This document shows positions 41,501 through 49,891 of a stretch of 64,000 nucleotides of DNA, one piece after another. This DNA is from Actinomadura graeca. Lineage in GTDB: Bacteria; Actinomycetota; Actinomycetes; Streptosporangiales; Streptosporangiaceae. Made by a program: the position numbers and the translations under genes. The DNA is taken from assembly GCF_019175365.1 (NCBI RefSeq), contig NZ_CP059572.1, positions 7,812,001 through 7,876,000 on the forward strand. Reading direction: 5' to 3'. The number at the start of each line of letters is the position of its first letter. Position 1 is the stretch's first letter. The notes below the pieces were generated by a model. That model did not search any database. It had not been told where the DNA came from and worked only from the letters and a program-made list of their open reading frames with translations.

Positions 41501-44434
41501 CCGCTCGGCCTCGTGCGCCAGCCAGGACGACAGGATCTCCTGGTAGAGGTCGGCGGGGCTGACCGCGCGGCGGGCCTGCGCGACGGCGCGGAGCCGCTCC
41601 TCGGGCAGGTCGGCGATGAAGCTGAGCATCCGCGGGTTGGGCGCGAGGGCCAGCAGCTCCTCGACGCCCGACAGCAGGCCGAGCCGGTCGTCGGCGGCCT
41701 GCTCGTCGCCATACCGGTTCACCAGGTACGAGCGGACCTGCGCGGGCGTGAACTCCTCCAGCCCGAGCACGCGCCGGTGCGGCAGCACGCCGACCTTCTC
41801 GCCGAGCGCGGTCAGCACCTGCGCCTGCGACTTGAAGTGCTGGGTGCGGCTCGCCACGACGATCTTCGCCTTGTCCTGGGCGGCGCGCAGCAGCGTGTCG
41901 AGGTGGTCGGCGGCCTGGTCGTAGGTCACCCGGGTGACGAGCTCGTCGAACCCGTCGAACAGCAGGACGATGCGGCCCTGCCGCAGCATGTAGTGGAACG
42001 CCTTGAGGTCGATGAGCTCCTCGCCGTGGTTCGCGAGGTGCGCGGCGACCAGGCCGTCCACCGAGTGGGCCTTGTCGAGGGCGCGCAGCTCGATGAGGAT
42101 CGGGACGACGTGCGGCAGCTCCCCGGGGATCCGGCGGGCCAGCTCCCGCAGCGAGAACGTCTTGCCGCGCCCGAAGTCGCCGAGCAGCAGCAGGAACCGG
42201 CCGTGGTCGGCGGCCAGCAGCCGCAGCATCTCGCCGACGACGTCGTCATGGACCTCGCCGCCGTCGCCGGGGTCCGCGGCGTCGTCGGCGTCGGACGGGC
42301 CCGCCGGCCGGAACCGGTCCAGCTCCCGGTAGCGCTGCGGGACGTACAGCGACGGCGGGTACAGGTCGCCGGCCGACAGCCGGCCCGTCTGCGCGGTGAC
42401 GTACTCCGACAGGTCGAGGAGCCCCTGGAACTCGGTGAGGCTGCGCACCCGGATGCCCCGCCGGAGCGCGTCGTCGCGCAGGGACCGGGCCGGGGCCGGG
42501 CCGAGGTAGACGAGTTCCGACCCGTGGTCGGCGCCGTCGGCGTGCACGTGCCGGACGAACGCGTCCACGTCGTCCCCGGTGACCTGGCCGACGTGCGCGC
42601 CGATCCGGTACTGCCGGACGAAGCCGTCCTCCATGTGGGTGAGCAGCAGGTGCGGCGGGTCGGTCCGCCCGTCGGCGCGGGGCGGGGGGACGACGCGCCG
42701 GATCGTGGCGCGCTCGAAGCGTGTCTCGCACGCCTCGGTCAACCGGTCCAGCAGCCGCTCGGTCGGGCCGGGGGCCGGGTCGGCGCCGGCGGCCCCGGCA
42801 CCGGCCTCCGGCCCGGCGCCGAGCTGGGGCGCGGGTCCCGCGGGCGGTGCCTGACCTCGTGGCGGGGGGAACGCTCCGCCCGCGTCCGCCCAGGCCACGC
42901 CGAGACGCTCGGGCCCGCGCCGCGCCGCGTCCTCGGGCACCCACCGCTCCAGGCCGTCCCGCCGCAGCACGACGATCTGGTGGCGGCCCGGCCCCAGCGC
43001 GGGGACGCACGGGACGCCGGATCCGAGCAGCGGCATCGCGCGCAGCTCCGACTCCGCGCCCTGGAAGAACGCGTGGACGTGCCCGCTCAGCAGCGTCTCG
43101 ACGGTCTCGGGGTCGCGCAGCGCGCCCGGCTCGCCGGCGACGGGCGTGTGCTCGACGGCGCCGAGCCGCAGCCACCCCTCGTCCTCGAAGTGCCGCAGCC
43201 GCTCGTTGAACCACGCCGCCTGCGCCTGCCCGATCCGGCCGTGGCGGTCCTCCGGGCGGTGGGTCTGCGGCAGGGTGGAGTTGAGCCCGGCCACGACGAC
43301 CTTCAGGTCGGCGACGGGGAACAGGGTCCAGGGCTGGGCGCTGTCGAAGATGAGCGAGTCCAGCCCCTGGTAGAACTCCTTGAACAGGCCCGCGAAGTGC
43401 CGCCACTTCGGCCAGTAGGGCGGCTGCGGCTCGATGTCGTCGGCCTCGCAGCTGGAGAAGTACGCCTGGCAGGCCGCCCGCGTCACGTCGTGGGTGCCCG
43501 GGACGGCGATGACGCGCTGCGCCTCCAGGCCCAGCAGCGCCCGCAGGCTCGTCAGGAACGACAGCGCCTCGGTGAACTCCTTGCGGCTGCCGGAGTGGGT
43601 GAGGTTGCCGGTGACCACCAGCAGGTCGGGACGCGGGACGCCGGAGTCGGCCAGCCGCGTCACGTCGCTCCAGATGCGGTCCTGCAGCTCCGCGGCCGTG
43701 GTCGGCTCGCCGGGCTCGGCCAGCGTCCGCCCGAAGCGGGGCCCGGAGACGTGCAGGACGCTCACGTGCTCGCGCTCCAGGTCCGGGGAGCCCTCGCGGG
43801 CGGGGAACGCGGGAGCGGCCACGGGGGCGCGGCGGACGGGCCGTTCCCCGGCCGGGTCCGGCAGCCCGCCCCCGCCGTTCCCCCCCGTTCCGCCGCCGTT
43901 CCCGCCGCCCTCGACGTGGCCGACGAGCGGGGCGCGGTCCGCGCGGCCGGGGCCCCCGCCGGGGAAGCCTGGGCCGTTCACCGGCCGCGCGTGGCCCGCC
44001 AGGGCCTCCTGGATGCGCCGCATCAGCAGGCCGCGCGCCTCGTCCGGGTCGTCCACCCCCACCAGGTCCACGTAGGTGATCGTGGACAGCAGGCCGTCGA
44101 TCGGGCAGTCCTCGATCCGGACCGTGACCAGCTTGCGCGCCGGGTCGTCGGGGTCGGCGCGCAGCGCCGCCATCCACTCCAGCCGCCCGTACCGCGACCT
44201 GAGGTAGTTGCTCGACAGGACCGCCACGACGGCCTTCGCCTCCGACAGGCCCCGGTCCATGAAGTCGATGAAGTTGGTGCCGGGCACGAAGTCCCACGCC
44301 TGCATCATCGTCCGGTGCCCGGCGGCCTCCAGCTGCCACGCGATCCAGGACGCCCACCGTTCGTCCGCGGGCGAGTAGCTGATGAAGAAGTCGGTCGGGC
44401 GCTCCTGCCGGGTGTGGTCGCCGGGGGGTGTCAT
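38552..44434 (-). CDS. TIR / pseudo-phosphoesterase / NACHT / pentapeptide / WD40 STAND protein
   Basis: The 1960-residue protein reads, in order, as follows. TIR domain (14-148): FFISYSPADERWASWIAW, AWDFVPGTNF and the probable NADase Glu E86 in SRYGRLEW. Gly-rich linker (152-215). Calcineurin-like domain (about 223-490) with lost metal ligands. Unassigned alpha/beta domain (about 560-690). NACHT ATPase with Walker A GDFGRGKT (752-759), Walker B LLFDGFDE (D827) and sensor ASRTQHF. Pentapeptide repeats (1139-1240: ADLTDAQLVGANLSRAVLRD). Fifteen WD40 repeats (about 1270-1925). End: DGRYKWEGDATAEFWYAVG. It is soluble, with no TM. I infer ligand-triggered oligomerisation activating TIR, as in bacterial antiphage STANDs. 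It lies convergent to coaE and divergent from a permease gene. Confidence 0.93.
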   Translation of the reverse strand: MTPPGDHTRQERPTDFFISYSPADERWASWIAWQLEAAGHRTMMQAWDFVPGTNFIDFMDRGLSEAKAVVAVLSSNYLRSRYGRLEWMAALRADPDDPARKLVTVRIEDCPIDGLLSTITYVDLVGVDDPDEARGLLMRRIQEALAGHARPVNGPGFPGGGPGRADRAPLVGHVEGGGNGGGTGGNGGGGLPDPAGERPVRRAPVAAPAFPAREGSPDLEREHVSVLHVSGPRFGRTLAEPGEPTTAAELQDRIWSDVTRLADSGVPRPDLLVVTGNLTHSGSRKEFTEALSFLTSLRALLGLEAQRVIAVPGTHDVTRAACQAYFSSCEADDIEPQPPYWPKWRHFAGLFKEFYQGLDSLIFDSAQPWTLFPVADLKVVVAGLNSTLPQTHRPEDRHGRIGQAQAAWFNERLRHFEDEGWLRLGAVEHTPVAGEPGALRDPETVETLLSGHVHAFFQGAESELRAMPLLGSGVPCVPALGPGRHQIVVLRRDGLERWVPEDAARRGPERLGVAWADAGGAFPPPRGQAPPAGPAPQLGAGPEAGAGAAGADPAPGPTERLLDRLTEACETRFERATIRRVVPPPRADGRTDPPHLLLTHMEDGFVRQYRIGAHVGQVTGDDVDAFVRHVHADGADHGSELVYLGPAPARSLRDDALRRGIRVRSLTEFQGLLDLSEYVTAQTGRLSAGDLYPPSLYVPQRYRELDRFRPAGPSDADDAADPGDGGEVHDDVVGEMLRLLAADHGRFLLLLGDFGRGKTFSLRELARRIPGELPHVVPILIELRALDKAHSVDGLVAAHLANHGEELIDLKAFHYMLRQGRIVLLFDGFDELVTRVTYDQAADHLDTLLRAAQDKAKIVVASRTQHFKSQAQVLTALGEKVGVLPHRRVLGLEEFTPAQVRSYLVNRYGDEQAADDRLGLLSGVEELLALAPNPRMLSFIADLPEERLRAVAQARRAVSPADLYQEILSSWLAHEAERVRPAGGPSGLREEDMWEAVGTLALRLWEGDEQFLRLAELTDVADALTGLADGRLSPHQVTHAVGAGSLLVRTNEGLFGFIHTSVMEWLVARHIAGAFRGSGAPAALARRALTQLTVDFLCDLADTRACQEWADGVLADPGAGDVARANAIRITTRLRTPAHTDLRGARLQGEDLSYRDLQEVDLTGADLTDAQLVGANLSRAVLRDASLAGARLDEARLTGADLRGADLSRARLARADLRDVAVEGSRWTRAALVDAALPSRIAAAPELREAAIAPGRPVEIQVAPAAVGVPYGFHFQTSRLPQPLAYSPGGSVLAVGSEDGGVLICDAVTGVPIRTLQGHRDRAYAVAFDADGNLLASGSADGTVRIWDLATGDCAHALDVHPEGVWPVVAGGPGLVAAGAADGTIRVWDAATGAPLHELRGHTPPVYTAVFDPAGTLMVTGDAGGTLRVFDLATGALRRELTGHRGAVFRAVFHPGGSLLAAGDEAGVVRLWDIRTGEIRQELLGHTGRVYAIAFHPGGRLLVTGDTDASVRLWEDGVHRATLTGHGGAIYQAAFSPDGSRLATADGAGSVRLWDHETGRQRLELAGHRGAVWPFAFRPDGAQLATSSNDGTARLWDAGTGQCRVVLRGHGRRVTGVAFSPDGGLLASSGNDGLVRLWDPRSGRLVRELRGVADNLTSALFNTRDSQLATATNDGGVHLWQAGTGAFERELNVETDHVWAQAFAPEGDVLATANDDDSVRLWYWTTGREIVNLAAHKGRVRSIDFHPSGALVATGCDDGLVRLWDTGTGALTATLRGHTARVYRVVFSPSGGVLASSSNDGTVRLWNPGTGATLHVLTGHAGRLWTAAFHPSGTMLASAGDDMAVRLWDPSTGALLHTLTGHTRRVWSAAFSPDGALLATAGDDGAVILWDVAGPSAPERRATLLGLAGGWAALAPDGRYKWEGDATAEFWYAVGMCRFEPGELDTYLPEVRQIPMESSF

Positions 44435-44499
44435 ACGGCAAGTATCGCGTGCCCCGGCCGCGAAGAGGGTGTGCCCGCTCCCTATGGGATCATGTCGCG

Positions 44500-45723
44500 G
44501 TGCCGTCCGCGAACGCCTCCCTCCGCAGGGCCGCCCGCTCGCTGGGCGCCCTGGACTGGGTGCGCGCCGGGGTGCTCGCGCTCGGGCTGGTGTTCGTCGC
44601 CACGGGACTGCTCCCGGCGGAGACCGCGCGGTCGAGCGTCGGGCGCATCGCGCCGCTCCTGCTCTTCCTGTTCAGCGTCATCGTGCTGGCGGAGCTGACC
44701 AAGGAGGCGGGGGTCTTCGACGCCATCGCCCAGCGGATGGCGCGCGCGGGACGCGGCAACTATGCGGCGCTGTTCCTGATGTGCGTGGCGTTCGCGTCCG
44801 TCATCACCGTGTTCCTGAACCTGGACACGACCGCCGTGCTGCTCACGCCGGTGATGCTGGCGCTGGCGGCGCGCGCGCGGATCGCGGCGCTCCCGCTCGC
44901 GATGACCACGGTGTGGCTCGCGAACACGGCGAGCCTGCTCCTGCCGGTGTCCAACCTGACCAACCTGCTCGCCGCCGACCGCGTCGCCCTGGAGACGCCC
45001 GCGTTCGCCGCCCGGATGTGGTTCCCGCAGGTGGCCGTCCTGGCGGTCACGATGGCGCTGCTGTGGGTGTTCTTCTGGCGGCGGGGGATGCGCGGGGCCG
45101 AGTCCTACGACCTGCCCGAGGTCGCCCCCGTGCGGGACAAGGTCCTGTTCTCCGCGACGGGCATCGCCTGCCTGCTGTTCATCGGGGCGATCCTCGCGGG
45201 CGTGCACACCGGCGTCCAGCTCGGCGTCGCGGCGGCGGTGGCCGCCGTCCTGGCCGTGGCCGCGTTCGCCGTGCGGGACCGGTCGGCGCTGCGGCCCGCC
45301 CTGATCCCCTGGCAGCTCATGGTGTTCGTGACGGGCCTGTTCCTGGTGGTGCCCACGCTCGAACGCTACGGGCTGGACGAGGTGATGCGCTCCCTCGTCG
45401 GCGGCGACGACGGTGTGGCGGGCGCGCTGAGGGCGGGCTTCGCCGGCGCGGGCCTGTCGAACGTCCTGAACAACCTGCCCGCCTACGTCGCGGGGGAGTC
45501 GGCCGTCCCCGTCTCCAACAGGGACCAGCTCCTCTCCCTGCTGATCGGGACGAACGTGGGCCCCGTCATCACGCCGTGGGGGTCGCTGGCCACGCTGCTG
45601 TGGTTCGAATGGTGCCGCCGGTGGGACGTGCGCGTGCCGATGCGCAAGTTCGTCCTGACCGGCACCGTGCTTGCCGTGCTGGGCTGCGCGGCCACGGTCG
45701 GCGCCCTCCTGGCGACGGGCTGA
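44500..45723 (+). CDS. ArsB/NhaD-superfamily ion permease
   Basis: The 407-residue protein has about eleven membrane helices. Signature regions are FLNLDTTAVLLTPVMLALAARA (about 106-127), NTASLLLPVSNLTNLLA (about 146-162) and the repeat-related GTNVGPVITPWGSLATLLWFEWC near residue 350. This matches ArsB-like arsenite permeases and related SLC13/NhaD transporters; no arsR or arsC gene is adjacent, so the substrate is open. GTG 44500 gives the first helix at about residue 15. It is divergent from the TIR-NACHT gene with a 65-bp gap. Confidence 0.87.
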   Translation: MPSANASLRRAARSLGALDWVRAGVLALGLVFVATGLLPAETARSSVGRIAPLLLFLFSVIVLAELTKEAGVFDAIAQRMARAGRGNYAALFLMCVAFASVITVFLNLDTTAVLLTPVMLALAARARIAALPLAMTTVWLANTASLLLPVSNLTNLLAADRVALETPAFAARMWFPQVAVLAVTMALLWVFFWRRGMRGAESYDLPEVAPVRDKVLFSATGIACLLFIGAILAGVHTGVQLGVAAAVAAVLAVAAFAVRDRSALRPALIPWQLMVFVTGLFLVVPTLERYGLDEVMRSLVGGDDGVAGALRAGFAGAGLSNVLNNLPAYVAGESAVPVSNRDQLLSLLIGTNVGPVITPWGSLATLLWFEWCRRWDVRVPMRKFVLTGTVLAVLGCAATVGALLATG

Positions 45724-45764
45724 GCAGCGACCCGCGGCCGTCCGGCGTTACCGGGTGCCGGGTA

Positions 45765-46694
45765 TCACCGGGCGAGGGGGGTGCGGCGGGTGCGGCCGTC
45801 CCCGCCCGCGCCGCCGACCTCGCCCAGGACCGCGCCGGTCGTCTCCAGCAGGCGGTCCAGCAGCTCCGGCCGGGCCGCCACGAACCCCAGCTCCGACGGC
45901 GTGCGGTCGATGCCCAGCTCGTAGGGGCGTCCGTCCAGGCGGCGCAGCTCCACGCCCGCCTCGGCGGCCAGCAGCGCGCCGGGGGGCAGGTCCACGATCT
46001 CGGGCAGGTACCCGGCGATCCCGTCGATGTCACCGCGCGCCAGCATCACCCACGCCACCAGCGGCGCCCACAGCTGGAGCATCCGCGAGCAGCGCATCTC
46101 CAGCGCCGAGCGGAGCGCGAACGCCACGTGATCGTCGGACCTGACCTGGTGCCCCTGCGTCCAGGCCAGCACCGGGTTCCTCTCCCGCCCCGGACGCGGG
46201 CGCACCGCGAGCGTCAGCGGTGAGCCGTCCGGGCCCAGCGCACCCTCACCGCGCACCGCCGACCACGTCCGTCCCGACACCGGGTCGTGGACGACCCCCA
46301 AGACGGGGACGGCGCGCGCGCACAACGCGAGACCGACCGCGTACACCGGCATCCCGATCGCGACGTTGTTGGTGCCGTCCAGCGGATCGACCAGCCACAC
46401 CAGGTCCTTGCCCGACCCGTCCGCGTCCGCGGCCCCGTCGAGCACCCCCGACTCCTCGGCGATGATCCGGTGCCCCGGGTACGCGGCGCGCAGCCGTCCC
46501 AGGATCAGCTCCTCGGCGGCGGTGTCCAGGGCGGTCACCACGTCCCCGCCGTCGCCCTTGGGGCGGGCCTCCACGGGACCGCCCGTCCCGGCCCGGAGCA
46601 GGGCCCCGGCGGCCTCCGCGGCGCCGACCGCCACCCGCCGGGCCTCGGCGAGATCGACCGGAGGGGCCGGTGACGGGGAGCCGGATCTCATCAT
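45765..46694 (-). CDS. Inositol monophosphatase family protein
   Basis: This 309-residue Mg2+-dependent phosphatase has GGDVVTALDTAAEE, the metal Glu in HRIIAEESG and the core motif VWLVDPLDGTNNVAIG (D-P-L-D-G-T). It lacks the full second signature: the canonical WDxAAG is replaced by LWAPLVAWVMLARGDIDGI (no WD.AG), so its substrate may differ from inositol phosphate. Candidates are inositol-1-phosphate, histidinol phosphate, PAP or fructose bisphosphate. Start at ATG 46694; a second ATG follows directly. Confidence 0.85.
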   Translation of the reverse strand: MMRSGSPSPAPPVDLAEARRVAVGAAEAAGALLRAGTGGPVEARPKGDGGDVVTALDTAAEELILGRLRAAYPGHRIIAEESGVLDGAADADGSGKDLVWLVDPLDGTNNVAIGMPVYAVGLALCARAVPVLGVVHDPVSGRTWSAVRGEGALGPDGSPLTLAVRPRPGRERNPVLAWTQGHQVRSDDHVAFALRSALEMRCSRMLQLWAPLVAWVMLARGDIDGIAGYLPEIVDLPPGALLAAEAGVELRRLDGRPYELGIDRTPSELGFVAARPELLDRLLETTGAVLGEVGGAGGDGRTRRTPLAR

Positions 46695-46721
46695 GGCCTC
46701 TCCAGGGATGTCCGGCGCGCC

Positions 46722-47477
46722 CTACCGGCGCGCCGAGCGGTGACGCCGCGGGTGCGGGACGGACGGTCGGGGCCCGCCGGGCGGGTCCGGGGACGGGTCG
46801 GCGGCCGGGGGGCCGCCCTCGGGCGGATGCGCGTCGGCGATGCGGCGCGCCGACCGCCGGAGCGCGCGCACGGCCTCACCGGGGTCGGACCGAGAACGAT
46901 GCACCCGATGGGACGCGATGTCCAGCGGGCCCAGCGAGAGGTCGCCGCCCCCGGGCGTCTGGCGGCCGAGCGCGACGGTCGCCGCGTCCTGACCGTCCTC
47001 GATGAGCGTGCTGTGGAACACGCCCGCCGGGAGGGTGTAGGACTCCCCGGTCCGGTGGGTGGTGGAAGGGCCGGGGGAGCAGTGCACGGCCCGGCCGGTG
47101 GCCCTGAGCTCGTCCACGTCGCCCCGGCTGACCACCTCGAAGACCTGCCGCGCCGCGCCGTCCGGGCCGTCGTGCACGTCCATCCGGACGTTCCGCACCG
47201 TCCCGTACAGGACGAAGCTGATCAGATCCCAGCTGTGGCAGTGCACGGACGAGGTCGTCGACGGGGCCGGCTCCACCTCCGGCGTCCAGATGTGCAGGCA
47301 CACCCCGTAGTCGCCGGTCCGCTCCACGGGAAGGCACAGGAATCCCAGCGGATGGCGGACGGCCGGGACGGGGGATTCCCCCGCGGCGACCTCCTCCAGG
47401 ACCCGGCGCGCCCAGGGCGGCAGCGTGCGCGCCGCGGTCCCGGCGCCGATCTCCCCGCGGATCTCCTCGTACCTCAT
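46722..47477 (-). CDS. Cupin-fold protein of unknown function
   Basis: The 251-residue protein has a central cupin-like barrel: VCLHIWTPEVEP, VHCHSWDLISFVLYGTVRN (HxH with a following G, as in cupin motif 1) and a second motif around HRTGESYTLPAGVFHSTLIED. The C-terminal 45 residues are Arg/Pro-rich and disordered. It may bind a metal and act on a small molecule. It lies directly after the two-TM protein on the same strand with a 44-bp gap, so the two are probably one operon. ATG 47477 is chosen; the frame runs on upstream without a fitting start. Confidence 0.65.
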   Translation of the reverse strand: MRYEEIRGEIGAGTAARTLPPWARRVLEEVAAGESPVPAVRHPLGFLCLPVERTGDYGVCLHIWTPEVEPAPSTTSSVHCHSWDLISFVLYGTVRNVRMDVHDGPDGAARQVFEVVSRGDVDELRATGRAVHCSPGPSTTHRTGESYTLPAGVFHSTLIEDGQDAATVALGRQTPGGGDLSLGPLDIASHRVHRSRSDPGEAVRALRRSARRIADAHPPEGGPPAADPSPDPPGGPRPSVPHPRRHRSARR

Positions 47478-47521
47478 CGCCCGCAATCGCTCGCAATCGA
47501 TCGCTGCCGCACTCGGCGGTC

Positions 47522-48535
47522 TCACTCGTACGGGTCCTTGGCCCGCAGCGCCTTCCTGATGATCTCGATGACGTCCCGGTCGGTGTAGCCCTGGGCGAGG
47601 TCGATGCCGATCACCTTGAAGAGCTCGCGGACCTCCTCGACGGTGGGCTCGTCGTCCAGCGGCGCCAGCCTCGCCTGCTCGACCGGGACGCGCCGCGCCT
47701 GGTCCAGGCTGGTCTGCAGCTCGGCGCTCACCCAGCTGTAGTAGAACTTCGTGCTGTCGATGACCAGCGCCTCGCCGCGCGGGTCGTCGCGCGTGACGAC
47801 CACCCGCGACGACGACAGGTCGTAGCGCAGCGTCGTCATCGTCCGCGCCAGGCCGATGTCGATGTCGAGCATCCCGAACCGCTGCTTGTGCCAGCAGGCC
47901 GCCAGCAGCGTGGCGTACGCCTCCTTGCGGGTGCGCTCCACCGTCCACGGCTCGCCGGTGGCGTCCGGGCCGTCGGCCACCGAGCGGCGGTGCCGCGCGT
48001 ACGCCTCGCAGACCTCCACGTCCGTCGGGTCGATGATCTCCAGGCGGAACAGCAGCGTCCGCCGCTCCCGGCGGGCCGCCGCCACGCACTCGGGCAGCGT
48101 CTTGGCGCGGATATAGGTCCCGGTGCCGCCCTTGAAGAACCAGCGGTCGGTGTCGCGGCGCGCCTCCGCCAGGACGTGCGCCACCTGCGCGCCGCCGATG
48201 ACGCGGACGACGGTGGTCTCGTCCAGGGCTCGCTTGGTGTCGGACAGGACGCCCTCGAACGCCTCGATGTGGGTCAGCTTGCCGCTCAGGTCGTCCAGCG
48301 TGGCCGACGAGGCCCGCAGGGTGTCGCGCACCTCCGCCTCCACGGGGATGCGCCGCCCCCGGTCGCGCAGCACCGACGTCGCCAGCAGGCCGATGACGGC
48401 GAGGATCGCGCTGTTGGTGACGTCGTCCTCGTGCGGCAGGTCCACCCCGACGCCGAGCACCGCGACGGCGATGGCCAGGACCAGCGCGATGAAGGCGTCG
48501 GCGTTCTTCCCGAGCCAGGTGGCGAAACGGGTCAT
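47522..48535 (-). CDS. Two-TM protein with conserved cytoplasmic domain, unknown function
   Basis: I do not recognise a named family. The 337-residue protein has two N-terminal TM helices (about 13-31 and 40-57) separated by a short acidic loop, then a coiled segment (SATLDDLSGKLTHIEAFEGVL). A soluble domain (about 105-250) follows with WFFKGGTGTYIRAKTLPEC, FRLEIIDPTDVEVCEAYA and AACWHKQRFGMLDIDIGLA, and a helical end. No HKD or nucleotide-binding motif is seen. Two TMs plus a sensor-like domain resembles membrane effectors of immune systems, but that is speculation. Co-directional with the cupin gene. Confidence 0.7.
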   Translation of the reverse strand: MTRFATWLGKNADAFIALVLAIAVAVLGVGVDLPHEDDVTNSAILAVIGLLATSVLRDRGRRIPVEAEVRDTLRASSATLDDLSGKLTHIEAFEGVLSDTKRALDETTVVRVIGGAQVAHVLAEARRDTDRWFFKGGTGTYIRAKTLPECVAAARRERRTLLFRLEIIDPTDVEVCEAYARHRRSVADGPDATGEPWTVERTRKEAYATLLAACWHKQRFGMLDIDIGLARTMTTLRYDLSSSRVVVTRDDPRGEALVIDSTKFYYSWVSAELQTSLDQARRVPVEQARLAPLDDEPTVEEVRELFKVIGIDLAQGYTDRDVIEIIRKALRAKDPYE

Positions 48536-48736
48536 TGTATGCGGTTACCCCAGTCCTTGTCGGCGCCGTCATCGTAACCACAGCACCGGGAAGGCGGCCA
48601 CCGTGCGCAAGCCCCTGCAGGTCAGGCGTTCCGGGCTCCCCGGGACGACCTGGGGCGGGCCGGGCGCGGGGTGCCGCGCATCACCTTCTTTTCCCAAAAC
48701 GACCTTGGTCCCCGCCCTGCCCATAGACTCGGTCGC

Positions 48737-49891
48737 ATGCAGCTGCGGGGCTGGTGGTCGGCGGCGTGGCCGGCGCGGCGTTCACGCGCGCTCGACATCA
48801 CCCTCGCGGTGTCGCTGGCGACCGTGGACGGCATCGCCCTGTGGTTCGCCGACCAAAAGTTCTGGCTTCCGCCGCCCGTCGTGTCGGCGTGCAGCGTGAT
48901 CATGGGCCTGGCGCTGGTCTTCCGCCGCCGCCACCCGGTCCGGCTCACCGTCTTCGCGATGGCCTTCGCGACCGTCACGGGCGCGGGCATGTTCACCGGG
49001 CTCGTCATCCTCTACTCGCTGGCCGCCTACGCCCCGTCCCGGCGCACCGCGTGGGGGCTGGCGGCGATCGGGTTCGCGGTCGCCCTCGCGTTCCCGGGGC
49101 CCACCGCGAGCGACCAGCCGCTCCTGGCCCAGGTCGTCTTCGGCGTCGCCTTCACCGCCGTCCCCGTCCTCCTGGGCCTCTATATGGGGGCGCGCAAGCA
49201 ACTGCTCGCTTCCCTCCAGGAGAGGGCGGCGCGGCTGGAGCGCGAACAGCACCTCCTCGCGGAGCGCGCGCGGGGCGAGGAACGTACCCGCATCGCCCGC
49301 GAGATGCACGACGTGGTCGCCAACCGCATCAGCGTCATGGTCGTCCACGCGGGCGCGCTCCGGGCCATCGCCGTCCGCGACCCCGCCCGCGCCGCCGAGA
49401 CCGCGGGGGTGATCGGCGACATGGGCCGCCAGGCGCTGGAGGAGCTCCGCCACGTCATCGGCGTGCTGCGGCAGGGCGAGGAGGCACTGCCGCAGGAGGC
49501 GGTGACCCTCGCCCACGTCCGCGAGCTCGTCGGCCAGTCCGGCGCCGCCGGGCTCCGCGTCGACCTGGCGATCCGCGGCGAGGAGCGTCCCATGCCCACC
49601 GCCGTCGGGCGGACGGTCTACCGGCTCGTCCAGGAGGCCCTCACCAACGTGCACAAGCACGCGGGCGCCGCCGACACCCGGATCGACCTCGGGCTCCTCC
49701 CCGAGGCCGTCGAGGTCGAGATCGCCAACTGCGCCCCCACCGCCCCGCCCGACCACGGCCTGCCGAGCGGCGGCAACGGCCTGGTGGGCCTGCGCGAGCG
49801 GGTCACCGCCCTCGGCGGCAGCTTCGAGGCCGGGCCGGGCGCCGACGGCGGCTACGCGGTCCGCGCGCGGCTCCCGCTTCCCGCCTCCTGA
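48737..49891 (+). CDS. Sensor histidine kinase, NarL/DesK type, orphan
   Basis: The 384-residue protein has four to five TM helices in residues 20-150 and a short coiled coil ([19 protein letters not shown]). The HisKA_3 dimerisation box is [24 protein letters not shown] (phospho-His in REMHD), and an HATPase_c domain has [18 protein letters not shown] (N-box) and [17 protein letters not shown] (G-boxes). TAGACT 7 nt before ATG 48737 suggests a leaderless mRNA. No response regulator is adjacent, which is unusual for this family. uvrB follows 80 bp downstream. Confidence 0.93.
   Translation: MQLRGWWSAAWPARRSRALDITLAVSLATVDGIALWFADQKFWLPPPVVSACSVIMGLALVFRRRHPVRLTVFAMAFATVTGAGMFTGLVILYSLAAYAPSRRTAWGLAAIGFAVALAFPGPTASDQPLLAQVVFGVAFTAVPVLLGLYMGARKQLLASLQERAARLEREQHLLAERARGEERTRIAREMHDVVANRISVMVVHAGALRAIAVRDPARAAETAGVIGDMGRQALEELRHVIGVLRQGEEALPQEAVTLAHVRELVGQSGAAGLRVDLAIRGEERPMPTAVGRTVYRLVQEALTNVHKHAGAADTRIDLGLLPEAVEVEIANCAPTAPPDHGLPSGGNGLVGLRERVTALGGSFEAGPGADGGYAVRARLPLPAS

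Noticed and set aside
38501..44698. A 2065-codon open frame on the plus strand across the TIR-NACHT gene
   Set aside because: Its composition is low-complexity mirror sequence of the high-GC minus-strand gene, with no recognisable domain. The minus frame has clear TIR, NACHT and WD40 motifs.
46722..48581. One long minus-strand protein covering the cupin and two-TM genes
   Set aside because: The upstream half is the out-of-frame shadow of the two-TM gene; the two proteins lie in different frames.
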